A DNA stretch of 64,000 nt from Adineta vaga. Taxonomy: Eukaryota > Rotifera. The translations under genes were made by a program, and so were the position numbers. This document shows positions 35,932-47,638 of the stretch, piece by piece; the stretch's first letter is position 1, and each line of letters opens with the position of its first letter. A model generated the notes under the pieces. It was not told the DNA's origin, did no database searches, and saw only the letters and a program-made list of their open reading frames with translations. The stretch spans positions 1,922,001 to 1,986,000 of the forward strand of contig CP075497.1 in assembly GCA_021613535.1 (NCBI GenBank), read 5' to 3'.

Positions 35932-36308
35932 TTTAATAAAACGAAATTTAGGTTATTTCTATAACAATTTCTTCTTTTTCTTTCTTTCTTTCTAAATATT
36001 CAATTAATCAGATCTCTAGTTTCATAAAAAAATCGAAAACGATTCATTAGCAAAGTTCTCATAGATTCTCAAAGATATTTAAAAAGCTCTTTCATCTTTT
36101 ATTTGTTTAGTCAAGCTTGTATTGTCATCGGATCGATTGTAATTAAGATTAATGAAAAATCTGAAATAGTCGAAATGTTTACATTCATATAAATATCTAT
36201 TTTTTATTGGTAAATTTTGAAAATTTTTACAGTATTTAATGAGTTTTCTTTTGAATTGACTGAGCTTTGAGCTGTTGGCAAAATAATTTTTGAATCCATA
36301 TACATGAT
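35932..36308. other. Convergent intergenic region
   Basis: 377 nt between the mS25 stop (plus) and the ankyrin gene region (minus). It contains a TTTC run near 35980. No gene was seen. Confidence 0.5.
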
Positions 36309-36593
36309 TTACAATCGTGTTTTATTTTCAGTATCAATTGAGAAAGCTCGCTGTTTCAGTAATTTGTTGGTTAGAAATGATGCTCGTCTTGTTCGAAATG
36401 AATTTTGCCAAGAATGTTCTTTATTTTCTTTGATTTTATTTGAATAATTATATGGCCGAGGAGAGTAATTACTTTGTCTATCTTCATTAGATGATTTTGA
36501 TAAATTATCTTCTTTTTGTGAATCATTATTATTTATTTCACTTAATTCCGTTGTACGTCGTCGTGTTTTATCAATTCGTTGTTTTCGAATCAT
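36309..36593 (-). CDS. Charged open frame, possible C-terminal tail of the ankyrin gene
   Basis: A 94-codon frame beginning MIRKQRIDKTRRRTTEL overlaps the last codons of the ankyrin gene in another frame. Its composition (Lys/Arg/Asn/Ser-rich, local codon choice like real exons) suggests a coding disordered tail. It would join to the ankyrin exon either by a weak GTTCCT donor to CCATCAG acceptor, or if a one-base frameshift separates them. Alternatively it is unused. Confidence 0.35.
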   Translation of the reverse strand: MIRKQRIDKTRRRTTELSEINNNDSQKEDNLSKSSNEDRQSNYSPRPYNYSNKIKENKEHSWQNSFRTRRASFLTNKLLKQRAFSIDTENKTRL

Positions 36594-37600
36594 CGTATTT
36601 CGTGATATCTGATGGACTAGTTTTTAATTTCAATTTATATTTTTCTGTTCTTGATGTATGAAGAAGAATCTTTGAACATTCACTTCCAGGAACTGATAAA
36701 TCAATTGCTTGATTTCCATTATAATCAATTTTTTCTATATCAGCATTGTTTTGTAATAATATTCGACATGTATTTGTCATATCATTTCTTACAGCAACCA
36801 TTAATGATGTACGTTGTTGCAAATTTTGTGCATTAATATCAACTCCTGTTTTGATTAATTTTTCTAATATTGATAAATGTCCTTCGTTTTCTTTTTTGTA
36901 ACAAAACCAATGTAATAATGTATTATCACCAGTTATAACAATCGATGGTGCTAAAGCACCAGCACTATCTAATAAATCAAACATTGCTTCGTCACTATTG
37001 GATATGGCATAATGAATACTAAATTAGATAAGAATATATTTTAGATGTTTAATTGAGTGAAGTATGAAATACATACGGTCGAATTCCTGATTGCCTTTCA
37101 ATATAATTAACATTCGCTTTTTTCTCAATCAATAATTTAACTAATGGTAAATTTCTTTTTCGAACAGCAATCATCAATGGTGTTTCTTTTCCAGAATATT
37201 CTTTGTTATTTTCATCTTTGTAGATATATGGAATTGGTTTATCTACATAAGCACCATATTCTAATAAAATCTTTGCTATTTCAATCGTTTTTTTTGCTTT
37301 ATGTGAATAATAATCATCATAAACTTTGGCTGCCAATAAACCAAGTGACGTTTTAGAATTAACTGTATTGATTTGATCAGGTACAGCACCATGATCAAGT
37401 AGTAAACGAACAACTAATGGTGATGAATGTTCAACAGCTAATAGAAGAGCTGTATTTCCCTCATTATCAATATCTTGATTAAGAAGATCACGTTCAAAAT
37501 CCAAAACTCGACAAATTTTATCAGTCTCTTCTTCCAAGATCGCCGAACGAAATGTAGCTAAATTTGTTTTGAACACATATGATAATAATAATTTAGACAT
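36571..37600 (-). CDS. Ankyrin-repeat protein
   Basis: Two exons join at CGACC|GTATGT and AATTTAG|TATTCAT (residues GIRPIHYAISNSDEAMFDLL) to give about 326 residues. Repeats are easily seen: DNEGNTALLLAVEHSSPLVV, GKETPLMIAVRKRNLPLVKL, IRPIHYAISNSDEAMFDLLD, GDNTLLHWFCYKKENEG, and QRTSLMVAVRNDMTNTCRIL, each followed by a GA/GVDI-type turn. It is a protein-interaction scaffold with no catalytic domain. ATG at 37600; no signal peptide. The main frame closes with TGA at 36571, but an overlapping charged frame continues downstream, so the true C-terminus is uncertain. Confidence 0.82.
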
Positions 37601-39339
37601 TTTCTTCGGAATATCTACCAGAAAAAATGAAATATAAATTAAAAATATGTCTTTCCAATACTCAGGTAAATAAATAACTAAATAGCTTTCTTTCTTTTTT
37701 TCGTTTATTTTATATACGCAAATGAAGAAGAAATCATGAAGTGCATATAATTAATCTGTATTGGCGTTGTTGTTATTGTCATTATCCAGGTGAAAAGACA
37801 AAGTAAACAAAACGTCAGTAATATACAACATGGGTTTTTTTCATCGTAGAAATCAAAATCAAATATATTATTCATTAGTTCGTTTGTTTGTTTTTCCTTA
37901 GACATATTAGACTCATAAGTTAGATATAGATCTATTCTTTGAGTTATTAGAAAATTTGCTATAATTACATGCATGAAGATATTATGAAAGGAAGTCATGC
38001 ATAACACAGTTTGGAATATTTATGTGCAAATATCTTTGCCATCATGTTTATAACAGATAATTACAAATGAGAAATTGATTTATTCAACAGAATGTTTCGA
38101 TGACCTAACTTCCTAATGAGGTTTTCTCTCTCATAAATTGAATGGAGATGAGAAAAAAAAGATTGTGACCTATTTCAAATGTCTATTGTGAGATGTTGTT
38201 ATTCATGTTTTGTCTCTTCCGATTTCATGATATTTTATGTTTTATGTACTTACAGGTAATACGTACATGACTAGATGTACTAGTCAAAAGTCCGCAATTA
38301 TTATACATTCGTTTTCCTTCATAAACAATACGATAGACTTTGTTTATTTGATGATGAACAGAAATAATGATAAGAGTAATATATCATGTATTATTTTTGT
38401 CGTATTTGCAAACAAACTCAAATACAATCTAATAGATGCTTTACAGAAGTTTATACAATTTATTTGTTTATTTACGAAATGATAATATTGTTCATTAATT
38501 AGAAAAATTGAATAATCTGCCTGATAATCTATCTTCCTCTATAATTTAATTCAGTTAGATACACGCAATTGATATCGCCAATAACATTTCATAACATACG
38601 ACGAGTTCAAAAAGTAAATTACTTCCTGTGTCATCTGTTCACCAAAAAGATGACGGATGACACTTATCTCTTTTGTAAATATGAACCTGTTCATTAGAAC
38701 TGACCTATTTTCTCGTAAAAGTAGCATAAATCGAAACGACGTCATAAATGCCTTCATTCACATAGACATGTCGCATGGTGCATTTTCTAATAGATTTTTT
38801 AATCTACTAATGCTCTTTTACTTCAGTCGGCGAACAAAACAAACGAGAAAGTGAAATAATAAAAAGAAAATCTGAAAGATTTTTCTTATCAATAACAATG
38901 TAAAGAAGGGGAGGAAAATGAAAGTTGTTGGCATAGTAACTCTGACTTTATATGATTATTTTTTATTGCTTCAATGCATTCCTTCCATTTATAAAGAGAA
39001 AAATTACTACTAAGGTAAAAATTGTTAGAAAAAAAAGACGATTCACATATATTCTCGTAATTCAAAGCATTTTAATCAAACGAAGATAGACTTCAGTGAT
39101 TTTTCGAATGACATGAAATGAAAATAAAATTTACATGTTTAGCACTATCTAGCATATTTTCGATTTCTATTTAGTTAGACGCAGTAATTTCATCATGTAA
39201 TGAAACTTGAATGTTGAGTCATGTCGCACATTGATACTTTCAACATACAATGATGCAATTCATTTGTAAACTTTCTGATCTCTGATTAAATATATCTATC
39301 TCATTTGAAAACAATACGAAAAACATTTCTGTTGCGATT
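37601..39339. other. 1.7 kb intergenic, no recognised gene
   Basis: AT-rich DNA with several short frames on both strands. None has a recognisable motif or consistent splice joins. No terminal inverted repeats were noticed. It could contain decayed sequence or distant promoters. Confidence 0.5.
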
Positions 39340-40350
39340 ATGTCAAAATCTGTACTTGAATGTGCCATTTCATCGGATCTATTAACAATAATCTTGACAA
39401 CTTCACCAGTACCTTCTGCACCATTGCCTGATCTAATAAAAAAGACTCTTGCCTCATTACCACAATCGTTATCATCGGTTCCAATTGTCATTACTTTTGA
39501 TAATTTTACTATTGCTTCCAATGAACAAGGTAGATTAAAAAAAGGATCCGTACCTCAAGATTTAGCTGATCGATATCCTGCATATATAAAAAATGTTTGC
39601 GAATTATTCGGTAATATTAATCATTCATCCAATGATCTCGAATGTTCAGTTTTGTCGAACTCAGTTCGTAATGTTACTTTTCTTGTACTGAAAAAACGAA
39701 ATGGATTTGCATTTAGCGTCAAAATAGCTTTGAATTATATCAAAACACCGTATGTTATGATTCTACAACATGATTGGTTATTTACTATCCATCCACCGAT
39801 GTCTCATCTATTGTCGATATTACAAACTGAAAATGAAGTTAAATATATAAGTTTTGTTGCACGTATGTCATTGAATTATGAAACGAGTAGAGGTCATTCT
39901 CATCATTATTATCGTCATATATTCTCGGAAGCTCGAAATCTTCGAGTAGATCGTCTTCTTTCCAATGATCTTATTGCTTGTTTACATTGGTTTGATCGAC
40001 CACATCTATGTTCAGTTGAAACATATCGTCAAATCTTTAATTTATCGATTGTAAAACGCGGAGATTTTCTTGAAGATACATTTGGTATAGACTATATTAA
40101 GAATATCTCAAATGCATCAACAAAACAAATCGCTTTTTATGAATGGCAAAAGTGGGGTGCATGGTTATATTATCCTGATGATGGAAAGATTCTTACTGTT
40201 TGTCATCAACATGGCCGAAAGAATCTATTAGGCGAAAGACAAGAAAAAAAAATTAGTAAACAGATTAAATCAAATCTTGGGAAACGTGTTACTGTTGAGA
40301 ATTGTGAAGAGAATGATGTGTATGAGGAATTGTATTTTAATTTTGAGTAG
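39340..40350 (+). CDS. Intronless glycosyltransferase-like protein
   Basis: A single uninterrupted exon of 336 codons from ATG 39340. It opens with a beta strand (LLTIILTTSPVPSAP), followed by IVITFDNF, then KIALNYIKTPYVMILQHDWLF. A helix, a strand and a short acidic HDW motif in that position resemble the nucleotide-sugar/metal site of GT-A glycosyltransferases. The middle contains CLHWFDRPHLC and FLEDTFGIDYI, and the C-terminus is basic and charged. There is no signal peptide or transmembrane helix. Most other genes of similar length here have introns, so horizontal acquisition or retroposition is plausible. The family name is a fold-level guess from motif order; substrate unknown. Confidence 0.5.
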   Translation: MSKSVLECAISSDLLTIILTTSPVPSAPLPDLIKKTLASLPQSLSSVPIVITFDNFTIASNEQGRLKKGSVPQDLADRYPAYIKNVCELFGNINHSSNDLECSVLSNSVRNVTFLVLKKRNGFAFSVKIALNYIKTPYVMILQHDWLFTIHPPMSHLLSILQTENEVKYISFVARMSLNYETSRGHSHHYYRHIFSEARNLRVDRLLSNDLIACLHWFDRPHLCSVETYRQIFNLSIVKRGDFLEDTFGIDYIKNISNASTKQIAFYEWQKWGAWLYYPDDGKILTVCHQHGRKNLLGERQEKKISKQIKSNLGKRVTVENCEENDVYEELYFNFE

Positions 40351-40660
40351 CAAAACGAAATGTGTCTTATATATATATATATATATTCGATAGTAACAAA
40401 AAATCTTATTGTTTATACTTTCAAACATGATTTTGTCAGGGATGAAAAGAAAAAGCATGACGAATCAAACGTTTTTATATTAATGAGAAAAGAAAAAGTA
40501 TACAAAAACCATTCGGCAACGCTCATTTTCTTCCTTACCTGACAAATAATAATCAATATTATATTTTCATTTATCTTTCACTCACATGTTTTCATTCGTT
40601 ATTTGAGGTAAGAAAAAGCAAAGTGAATATCTTCCGACGAGAAAAAAAGAAGAAGAAATA
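40351..40660. other. Short intergenic region with (AT)n
   Basis: It holds an (AT)n run at about 40370-40386 and otherwise AT-rich DNA before the F-box gene at 40661. No gene was seen. Confidence 0.5.
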
Positions 40661-41660
40661 ATGATCAGTAAACTAGAAGATCTTCCTAATGAAATTCTTA
40701 CAAATATAATGGAATATATCTCATCTCCAAATGAAATTTATCGAGCATTTGCTGGACAAAATCATCGTTTTGATTCTATTCTTCAATATGTTCATTTAAG
40801 TATTGATTTCTTTCATGAAAATCAACAAAATTTATTATCACTTCGATATTTTTCAAGTTATTGTAATCGTTTATGTTTATATAATATTTGTCCATCAATA
40901 TCATTGATTCGTTTTCCTCGATTACATTCATTAACGATCATTGAACCAACTGAATCACAAATCAATTCAATTCGATCATCTGCATTACCAATGTTAAAAT
41001 ATCTTGTTGCTCCTCCAACATCGGTAAATTTTATTTCAAATTTGAAATTCAATCTTTTTATTATTTAACCTTTAGATGATTTGCGATTGTTTATTTGGTA
41101 ATGAAAAACAACGTTGGCAATATCTTCATTCCTGTTCTTTTCTCTTTTCTCCGCTTCCAAATTTGAAGAATTCTTGGAAACCAAATTACAATCTTTTGAA
41201 ATTATCCGGAATTACTTGTTCACGAATAAAACTTTCTCAACTTTTATTACTCGTTCCTTCTCTTCAATATTTACATTTTGAATTTCTTTTTGATGATTCG
41301 ACCTGGAAACTACCATTAAATGTAAATCATCTCATTTCATTACGAATTCGATTTCCTATTTTAAATTACAATGATCTCTCAGCATTACTTGGCTCAAATT
41401 TACGTTATTTATATTTGGATATTTCTTCGATCGATGATCCGATTGATTTTGTTCATATAGGAAGTTTAATCGAATCCAATTCATCGAAATTAAAACAATT
41501 CAATTGTGATTATCAAGGAAATGATCTAAATATGGAAGAGATTCGAATTGCACATACAATTTTCAAAAATATAATTTCATTAGAATCGGATGTAGATGAA
41601 CCAATCAGATTAATTTGTAAAAATATCGAACATTCTAAAAAGAAAAAACGTTCAAAATGA
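40661..41660 (+). CDS. F-box protein (short type)
   Basis: Two exons (join at ACATCG|GTAAAT and CCTTTAG|ATGATT) give about 315 residues. The F-box is LEDLPNEILTNIMEYISSPNEIYRAFAGQNHRF. The rest is a set of leucine-rich units (for example LRYLYLDISSIDDP). It is likely to be an SCF ubiquitin-ligase adaptor with unknown target. It shares its structure, intron position and the IMEYISSP and FNCDY segments with the gene at 46607, so the two are tandem-derived paralogs, here separated by an S9 peptidase and PARG. The C-terminus is basic (KKKKRSK). Confidence 0.78.
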
Positions 41661-42273
41661 AATTAATAAATCTTCGAACTAATTTCTTTCTTTTAATAGT
41701 AAAATAATCAAAACAACAATACAATCATTAACCTCGTGAAAAGAAGATTGATTTTTTTCTCTCAACTGTCTGCATCAATCATGTTAAAAAACTGATAATC
41801 ACATTGAAAACAATTCATCAGATAATCATGATCATTAATCTTCTATTTTATATGTCTTTAGTAAAGAATATCAATCATATCTTTAAAAAAATCTCTACAG
41901 ACATAATGATCCTTTCATATCTTGTAAACAAACAATGGAGAGTTAATAAGTCGATGTGTGTGTGTTATCAAACGTTAAGAATAAACATTTATTTCTGATA
42001 AGTATTTGTTATTCTAAAAAAGAATAAAGTCGAAAATATCGTTTATGATGATTATTTAGGACAATTTTCTATCGTATGTTTATTCATATTAATCTCATAT
42101 ATCTTTTCTATACAGATGATAGTTGATCAAACTTATCCAACTGTGTAATTTTCTTAATCTATCTCTTATTTCTTTTTCGCAGATGTTTTCACTAGCATAC
42201 GGCATTTTGTCCTCATTAGTAACTCTCTAAATCCAACAGAAAGTGCATTTTAACCTTCGATTGTATTATTATA
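41661..42273. other. Intergenic, 0.6 kb
   Basis: AT-rich DNA between the F-box stop and the S9 peptidase start; presumably holds the peptidase promoter. No gene was seen. Confidence 0.5.
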
Positions 42274-44732
42274 ATGGACTTTTTCTCTCAACGATGTTCT
42301 ACGTGTCATCCATCAAAATCCAAATTAAAACGCGTAAAATTTCTGTTAAGTTTTGTCTCGACATTTCTTTATCTTTCTATAGTGTGGATGTATATTTGGA
42401 TTGATTTTATTAAATCTCATTGCGATATACATTGTCAGTAGTCTTATTGCTTATATATCGATTCATGGTTTTCATCGTAATCATACGGTACAAATAGCGA
42501 AAATATGGAATGAAAGTGATTATCAATCGAATAGTGAATATTATAATGAACTGAAAGAGATTCGAAATTTTCATCAAATGGATAATTTACGTTTGGATCG
42601 TCTTCGTTCTCCTCGATTCCATCCAATGAATGGAGAAAGTGTAATTTATCTTCGAAAACAATATCATATGCCAGATTTAAAAGGATCAACTACGACATTA
42701 CATTGGATTGATTTAAAAACGAATAAAACAATTCAATTAACACGACCTATTTGGGGTATTCATGATCAACAAGTAAGATCTTTCTCTCGTTTGAATATAT
42801 TCGCATTGAAATTTATCAATTAGTTGTTTTGGATCGATGCGAAGACGATTCTTTTTCTTTCAAATCGAGCATCATCACGTTTAACACAAGTATTTCAATT
42901 GAATTTACCAGATGATCTATCGATTGTTAAGAATTTTCTTGAACCAATACAAATCAGTAATTATTCACTTCATATAGGTGATCTTTTAATCAATCGACAA
43001 GCAACACGATTAGTATTTGGTTGTGAAGTTTATCCGAATTCATCTATTCGTGAAACATCATATTATCAATCGATTAAACAAGAAGAAAAGAATCCGGTTT
43101 ATAAATTTGATAAATTATTTGTTCGTCATTGGGATGAATTCAGACTTGGTCTACGTCGTCATCCATTTCTTGTTTCAATTCAAAGAAATTCCATGGGAAT
43201 ATTCGAATTTCTATCAAAACCACACGATATTCTTTTTGGTATTGATAGTGATGCACCAACAAAACCATTCGGAAGTGCACGAAATCAATGGTCATTTAGT
43301 GCAAGTGGCAATTCGTTTGCTTATACAAGACAACATGATGAAACAAGTGCAGTGGCATGGTCAACGAATTTAGATATTTATACAGTTGATTTAACAGCAA
43401 CAAAGTTGATTAGTGTTTGTATTACATGCGATAATTTCGCTGCTGATACTGATCCAAAATATTCACCGATTGATGAACATGTCTTAGTTTATCGATCACA
43501 ATCGATTTCTGGTTATGAATCGGATCAGTATAAAATTAAATTGATTAATGGTGATTCTTTGATTTCGTTTGTTTTTTTTGTTGTTGCTATTTCGTTTGAT
43601 TCATTTAGGTTCAAATCCTCGAGTAGTTCTGATGAATAATTGGGATCGTAGTATCGGTGGTATGACCTGGTCAAACGATGGTCAATCACTTTTTCTCGAA
43701 TTAGGCGAACAAGCACGTCATGTTATTTATAAACTATCATATTTTACATCTTCTACACATAATCCAATTCGTCTTTTAAGTGTTGGTTCTTCAAATGATA
43801 TCAATCTTCATCCATTTAAAGACGATGTATTTCTATTTTCTCATCGAAGTATCACACAACCATTGAATATCTATGTCTATACACCTTCATCGATTCGACC
43901 ATTGACGGATCATAATACAAATCTTTTATCCAAAGTTCGACTTACAACAATTGCTGAATCTTTTTCGTTTATCGGTGCAAGAAATGATACTGTCTGGGGT
44001 TGGCATGTTCTACCGATGAATGATACAAATGAAAAAATTCCAGTTATTTTTTATATTCATGGTGGTCCACAAATAAGTTCCTATGATTCATGGAGTTATA
44101 ATTGGAATTTTCAATCATTTTCAGCCGAAGGTTACGCTGTGATTGCAATTAATTTTCATGGTTCTGATTCGTATGGACAAAACTTTACGAATAGTGTGAC
44201 AGGTGAATATGGGACGTTACCTTATGAAGATTTACAATTAGGATTAACTGCTGCTTTAAAACATTATCATTATCTTGATGAAAATCGAGTAGTAGCTATT
44301 GGTGGAAGTTATGGTGGATATATGGTTAATTGGATAGCAGGTCATCCGGAAATGAGTCGACGTTTTCGAACATTTATATCTCAAGCAGGTGTTTTTGATC
44401 TAAGACATTTAGCATATACAACTGATGAATTATGGTTTTCTGAACATGATTCCGGTGGTTTTACTCCATATGATAATCTTGCTAAATATGAAAGAGATAA
44501 TCCAATAAAATATGTTTCTCAATGGACACAACCGATGTTAATTATTCATGGTGGACGAGATTATCGTATTCCAGATACACAAAGTATTGGCGCATTTACT
44601 GCTTTACAACGACGTGGTATACCAAGTCGTTTACTACTGTTTCCTGTTGAAGGTCATGCAATTATTAATCCATTTAATTCACTTTATCTACAAAAAGAAG
44701 TTTTTTCTTGGATTAAAAAATGGATTGCGTAG
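42274..44732 (+). CDS. S9 family (prolyl oligopeptidase-type) serine peptidase, membrane-anchored
   Basis: Four exons (42274-42333, 42383-42772, 42824-43550, 43609-44732) give 766 residues. The first exon is short (MDFFSQRCSTCHPSKSKLKR); a transmembrane helix (about residues 26-45) makes a type II membrane protein. A beta-propeller part follows. The alpha/beta hydrolase C-terminal domain has the oxyanion motif IHGGPQ, nucleophile GGSYGGY (Ser about 626), GGRDYRIP (Asp about 710) and VEGHAI (His about 742). The triad is complete. It resembles S9C acylaminoacyl-peptidase/DPP5 enzymes; the DPP4 group has GWSYGG instead. It probably trims N-terminal residues from peptides outside the cell or in the secretory pathway. 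Confidence 0.9.
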
Positions 44733-44907
44733 ACAATGATGGAAACGTTTCTGTACATAATTAAATATTGATTTTCTCCTTTCATTTATCATTTTATGTC
44801 TTTTTTTGAGTTTTCCGTTGAAAATGTCATAGTCTTGTATAATAGGTTCTAGTTTATTATTAAATTTAGAGGTAAAAAAAAGAAAGAAATTTATTTATCA
44901 AAATATC

Positions 44908-46173
44908 TTATGATTGATTTAACCAATTTTCTGCATAATCACGAAATAATGGTCTTGATGTATATAATTCTCCTGTTTCACGATATTTATGCATCATTTG
45001 ATAAATATCAGTGACGGTCTTCTTCTTCTTTTCCAATCTTTCTAATAAATCTTTTAAATCCATTGCTAAGCTCTCATCATGATATGCCGAATAATCCAGT
45101 CTTTGAACTTGTTTACCAAGAATCATTGCTGCACATAATTGTTGTAAAAATTTAAATGTTAAATCGCCACCAAACACTCCACAACCCCAATTTCCGGTTG
45201 AAATAATCGAATCTTTCGATTTCATAAATCCTGCCCAAGCTTTACCTAAATCTCGATCGATGTTTTCCTCTGTAAATTGTCCGGAATAACACGCATCAAT
45301 AACAAGAATATCTTGAATATGACCTGAATTTTGATAATGACCATGATAATTAAACGTATCCGCATAACCTGTATACTCAATAAATCGTTTACATCCACGA
45401 AGAATCACAATTTCATCATCGAGTAATGTTTCACAAACAAGAATTGAAATGAATGCTTCTGGACAACAACTAACTGAAAGGAAAATAATGAAAGAAAACT
45501 AACGAGTAAGTAACTTTGACTTACATAGAACTTCTTCTTGTGTTGCTGATGGAATAATTCGATGAATATGAATATGTTTATTTGCAAAATCTACAAAACC
45601 ATCAGCTTCAGTTGAATCTTCCATTCGATCAGTTGAAATATGTATCTTTGAGGATTCAATTAGAAGATCTTGTTCATTCCAATTCGGTAATTCATTTCGA
45701 TAAAAATATCGTTCAATTGAAATTTCACGATTTGGATCATTTTCTTGTGATGATAAACGGAAATATTCAATTAAACATCGAATTCTTGCCATAGATAAGT
45801 CTTTATCGAAGGAATTATACAAACGACTCAAATCAATATTTCCATATCCTGCCGTTGTATTAAGAAAAAATGCATTGGCAAGGATATAACGTACTTGTGC
45901 TGCTGTATAGACAATCGTACGTGTTGAACCTGCTTCAAGTGGTTCGACTGATTTTGCTTGAGTATGATCACCTGCCCATTCGGCGATTTTCGGAAGAAGT
46001 TCTTTGTAAAAATTAAAATCTAATTGATCAATTGTTTGTTGAAGTCGAGGGAAATTTCGAGATTCTTTTCCATGAGTGGAAAGAAGATTGATCAATAATT
46101 GATTATTATTACCTTCTTCAGATATTGCAAATAATCGATGTGGATCAGCGATAAATGTTGTGTTAAGCGACAT
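44908..46173 (-). CDS. PARG: Poly(ADP-ribose) glycohydrolase with altered GGG signature
   Basis: Two exons (46173-45525, 45473-44908) encode 404 residues. The PARG fold is clear: QVRYILANAFF, VDFAN, QEEV (212-214), FISILVCETLLDDEIVIL, RFIEYTGYADTF, DILVIDAC, and STGNWGCGVFGGDLTFKFL. In active PARG the signature is GGG, seven residues, QEE; here residues 202-204 are HIH at exactly the same spacing, while the catalytic QEE and the TGYA tyrosine remain. The GGG loop contacts the ADP-ribose diphosphate, so activity may be lost or changed. The protein lacks the long N-terminal regulatory region of vertebrate PARG. Convergent with the S9 gene. Confidence 0.88.
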
Positions 46174-46606
46174 AAAAATATGTTCTTAAGCAAAATGGTA
46201 AAATAATGACTATTTATATACTGACTGAGTGAGTCATCTAGATATAAAAAGAACGGAGTAAGCAGTGAGTAAGAAGATTTCCACGTCAACGTATCAAATG
46301 AAAAATGTTCGGAAGCACACAATGCAATCTAAATAATTCTATAGAATGATTGCCTATTCAATGCGTAGAATTTCAAAATATCTATTGAAATTACAGTATC
46401 GAATTGATTGGCTAGTTTAAAATGACCTTGATTGACTTTGCGTCAAAGATAATTGCCAATTGGAAAGACAACTAATTTTCTTATCATAGTTCATCTATTT
46501 ATTGATTGGAATAAATGAATTATTCTCTATATAAAACTATCTCTTCCTAATGAATTTGTCATTTTAAAACTTGAGAGAAAAGTTGGATCAATTTTTCTGA
46601 AAGACG
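46174..46606. other. Divergent promoter region
   Basis: 433 nt between the PARG start (minus) and the F-box start (plus). AT-rich; no gene was seen. Confidence 0.45.
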
Positions 46607-47588
46607 ATGATGATAACTCGATTAGAAAACCTTCCGAATGAAATTTTTTTGATTATTATGGAATATATCTCATCTCCAGTTGATGTTTATCAATGTTTTA
46701 ATCAACAAAATCAACGTATTCAATATCTTCTGAAAGATTTTCATTATAGTATTGATATTTTCTGGGAAAAAGAACAATATTTTCATTTAACTAATTCTTT
46801 TGCAAACAATTATTATCGTTTACGAATATTTAACATTTGTCCACGAATAACATTACATCATTTCTCGAACTTACGTTCCTTAACAATGACACAACCAAAT
46901 AATACACAAATTCATTCAGTTCAACCGATTACCTTTCCATTCTTAGAATATTTAGCTACTCCTGCAACACTCGTAAGTCAGTTCTCATAAATATTTCCTC
47001 GAAATGTCTATTTCTCTTTATTTAAAGGATATTTTTAATAATTTATTCGGTGATTCTCAACATCGATGGGCTTTTCTTTATTCCTGTAATTTCTTTACAC
47101 ATATTCCAACTCCACAATTAAATTGGACATTCAACAATTCAATTCTCATTTTATCAGGGATTACCTGCTCAAGAAAGATACTTAGTCAACTTCTTTATCT
47201 AGTTCCTTGTTTAAAATATTTACGTGTAGATATGATTACTAATGATCAATCAAAATGGATTATACCTTTAACTATTGAACATCTTCTTTCATTAAGAATT
47301 AGTTTTTATCGTCTAATTTATGAAGATTTGATGATTTTAATTGGACGAAATCTTTCACATTTATATTTAGAAGTTTATGATGATCATATTCCAATTGAAT
47401 TCTCATCTCTCGGTATTTTATTTATGTCCATAGGACACAAATTGAAAAAATTCAATTGTGATTATCGAGGATATGATGTTGATTTAGAAGAAATTCAATC
47501 TTCACATTTGTTCTTTCGAAATATTCAATTAATTCCTTCATTATCAACTGATATGATCAAACTATTCTTAAAAAATATCGATTTATAA
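46607..47588 (+). CDS. F-box protein (short type, paralog of 40661)
   Basis: Two exons encode about 310 residues starting MMITRLENLPNEIFLIIMEY, an F-box for SKP1 binding, followed by leucine-rich units. It aligns along its length with the gene at 40661 (SGITCSR, SQLLYLVPCLKYL, KKFNCDYRGYDVDLEEI), with the intron at the same place (before DIFNNLFG). Identity is moderate, so the duplication is old. Likely an SCF adaptor. Downstream an AATAAA lies at about 47612, and the TTLL gene converges 50 nt beyond the stop. Confidence 0.78.
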
Positions 47589-47638
47589 GTTTTTCTTGTT
47601 TTTAACTGTTCAATAAAGTCTTTGTTCTTATCACTTGC

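Noticed and set aside
37705-38854. Several 60-100 codon frames in the 37.6-39.3 kb gap
   Set aside because: None has motifs or consistent splice sites, and they overlap each other on both strands.
44908-45473. Caspase/metacaspase-like reading of the second exon (LVIDACYSG)
   Set aside because: The DACYSG string resembles caspases, but the complete two-exon protein matches PARG from end to end (VDFAN, QEE, TGYA, TGNWGCG), and no His-Gly catalytic motif is present.
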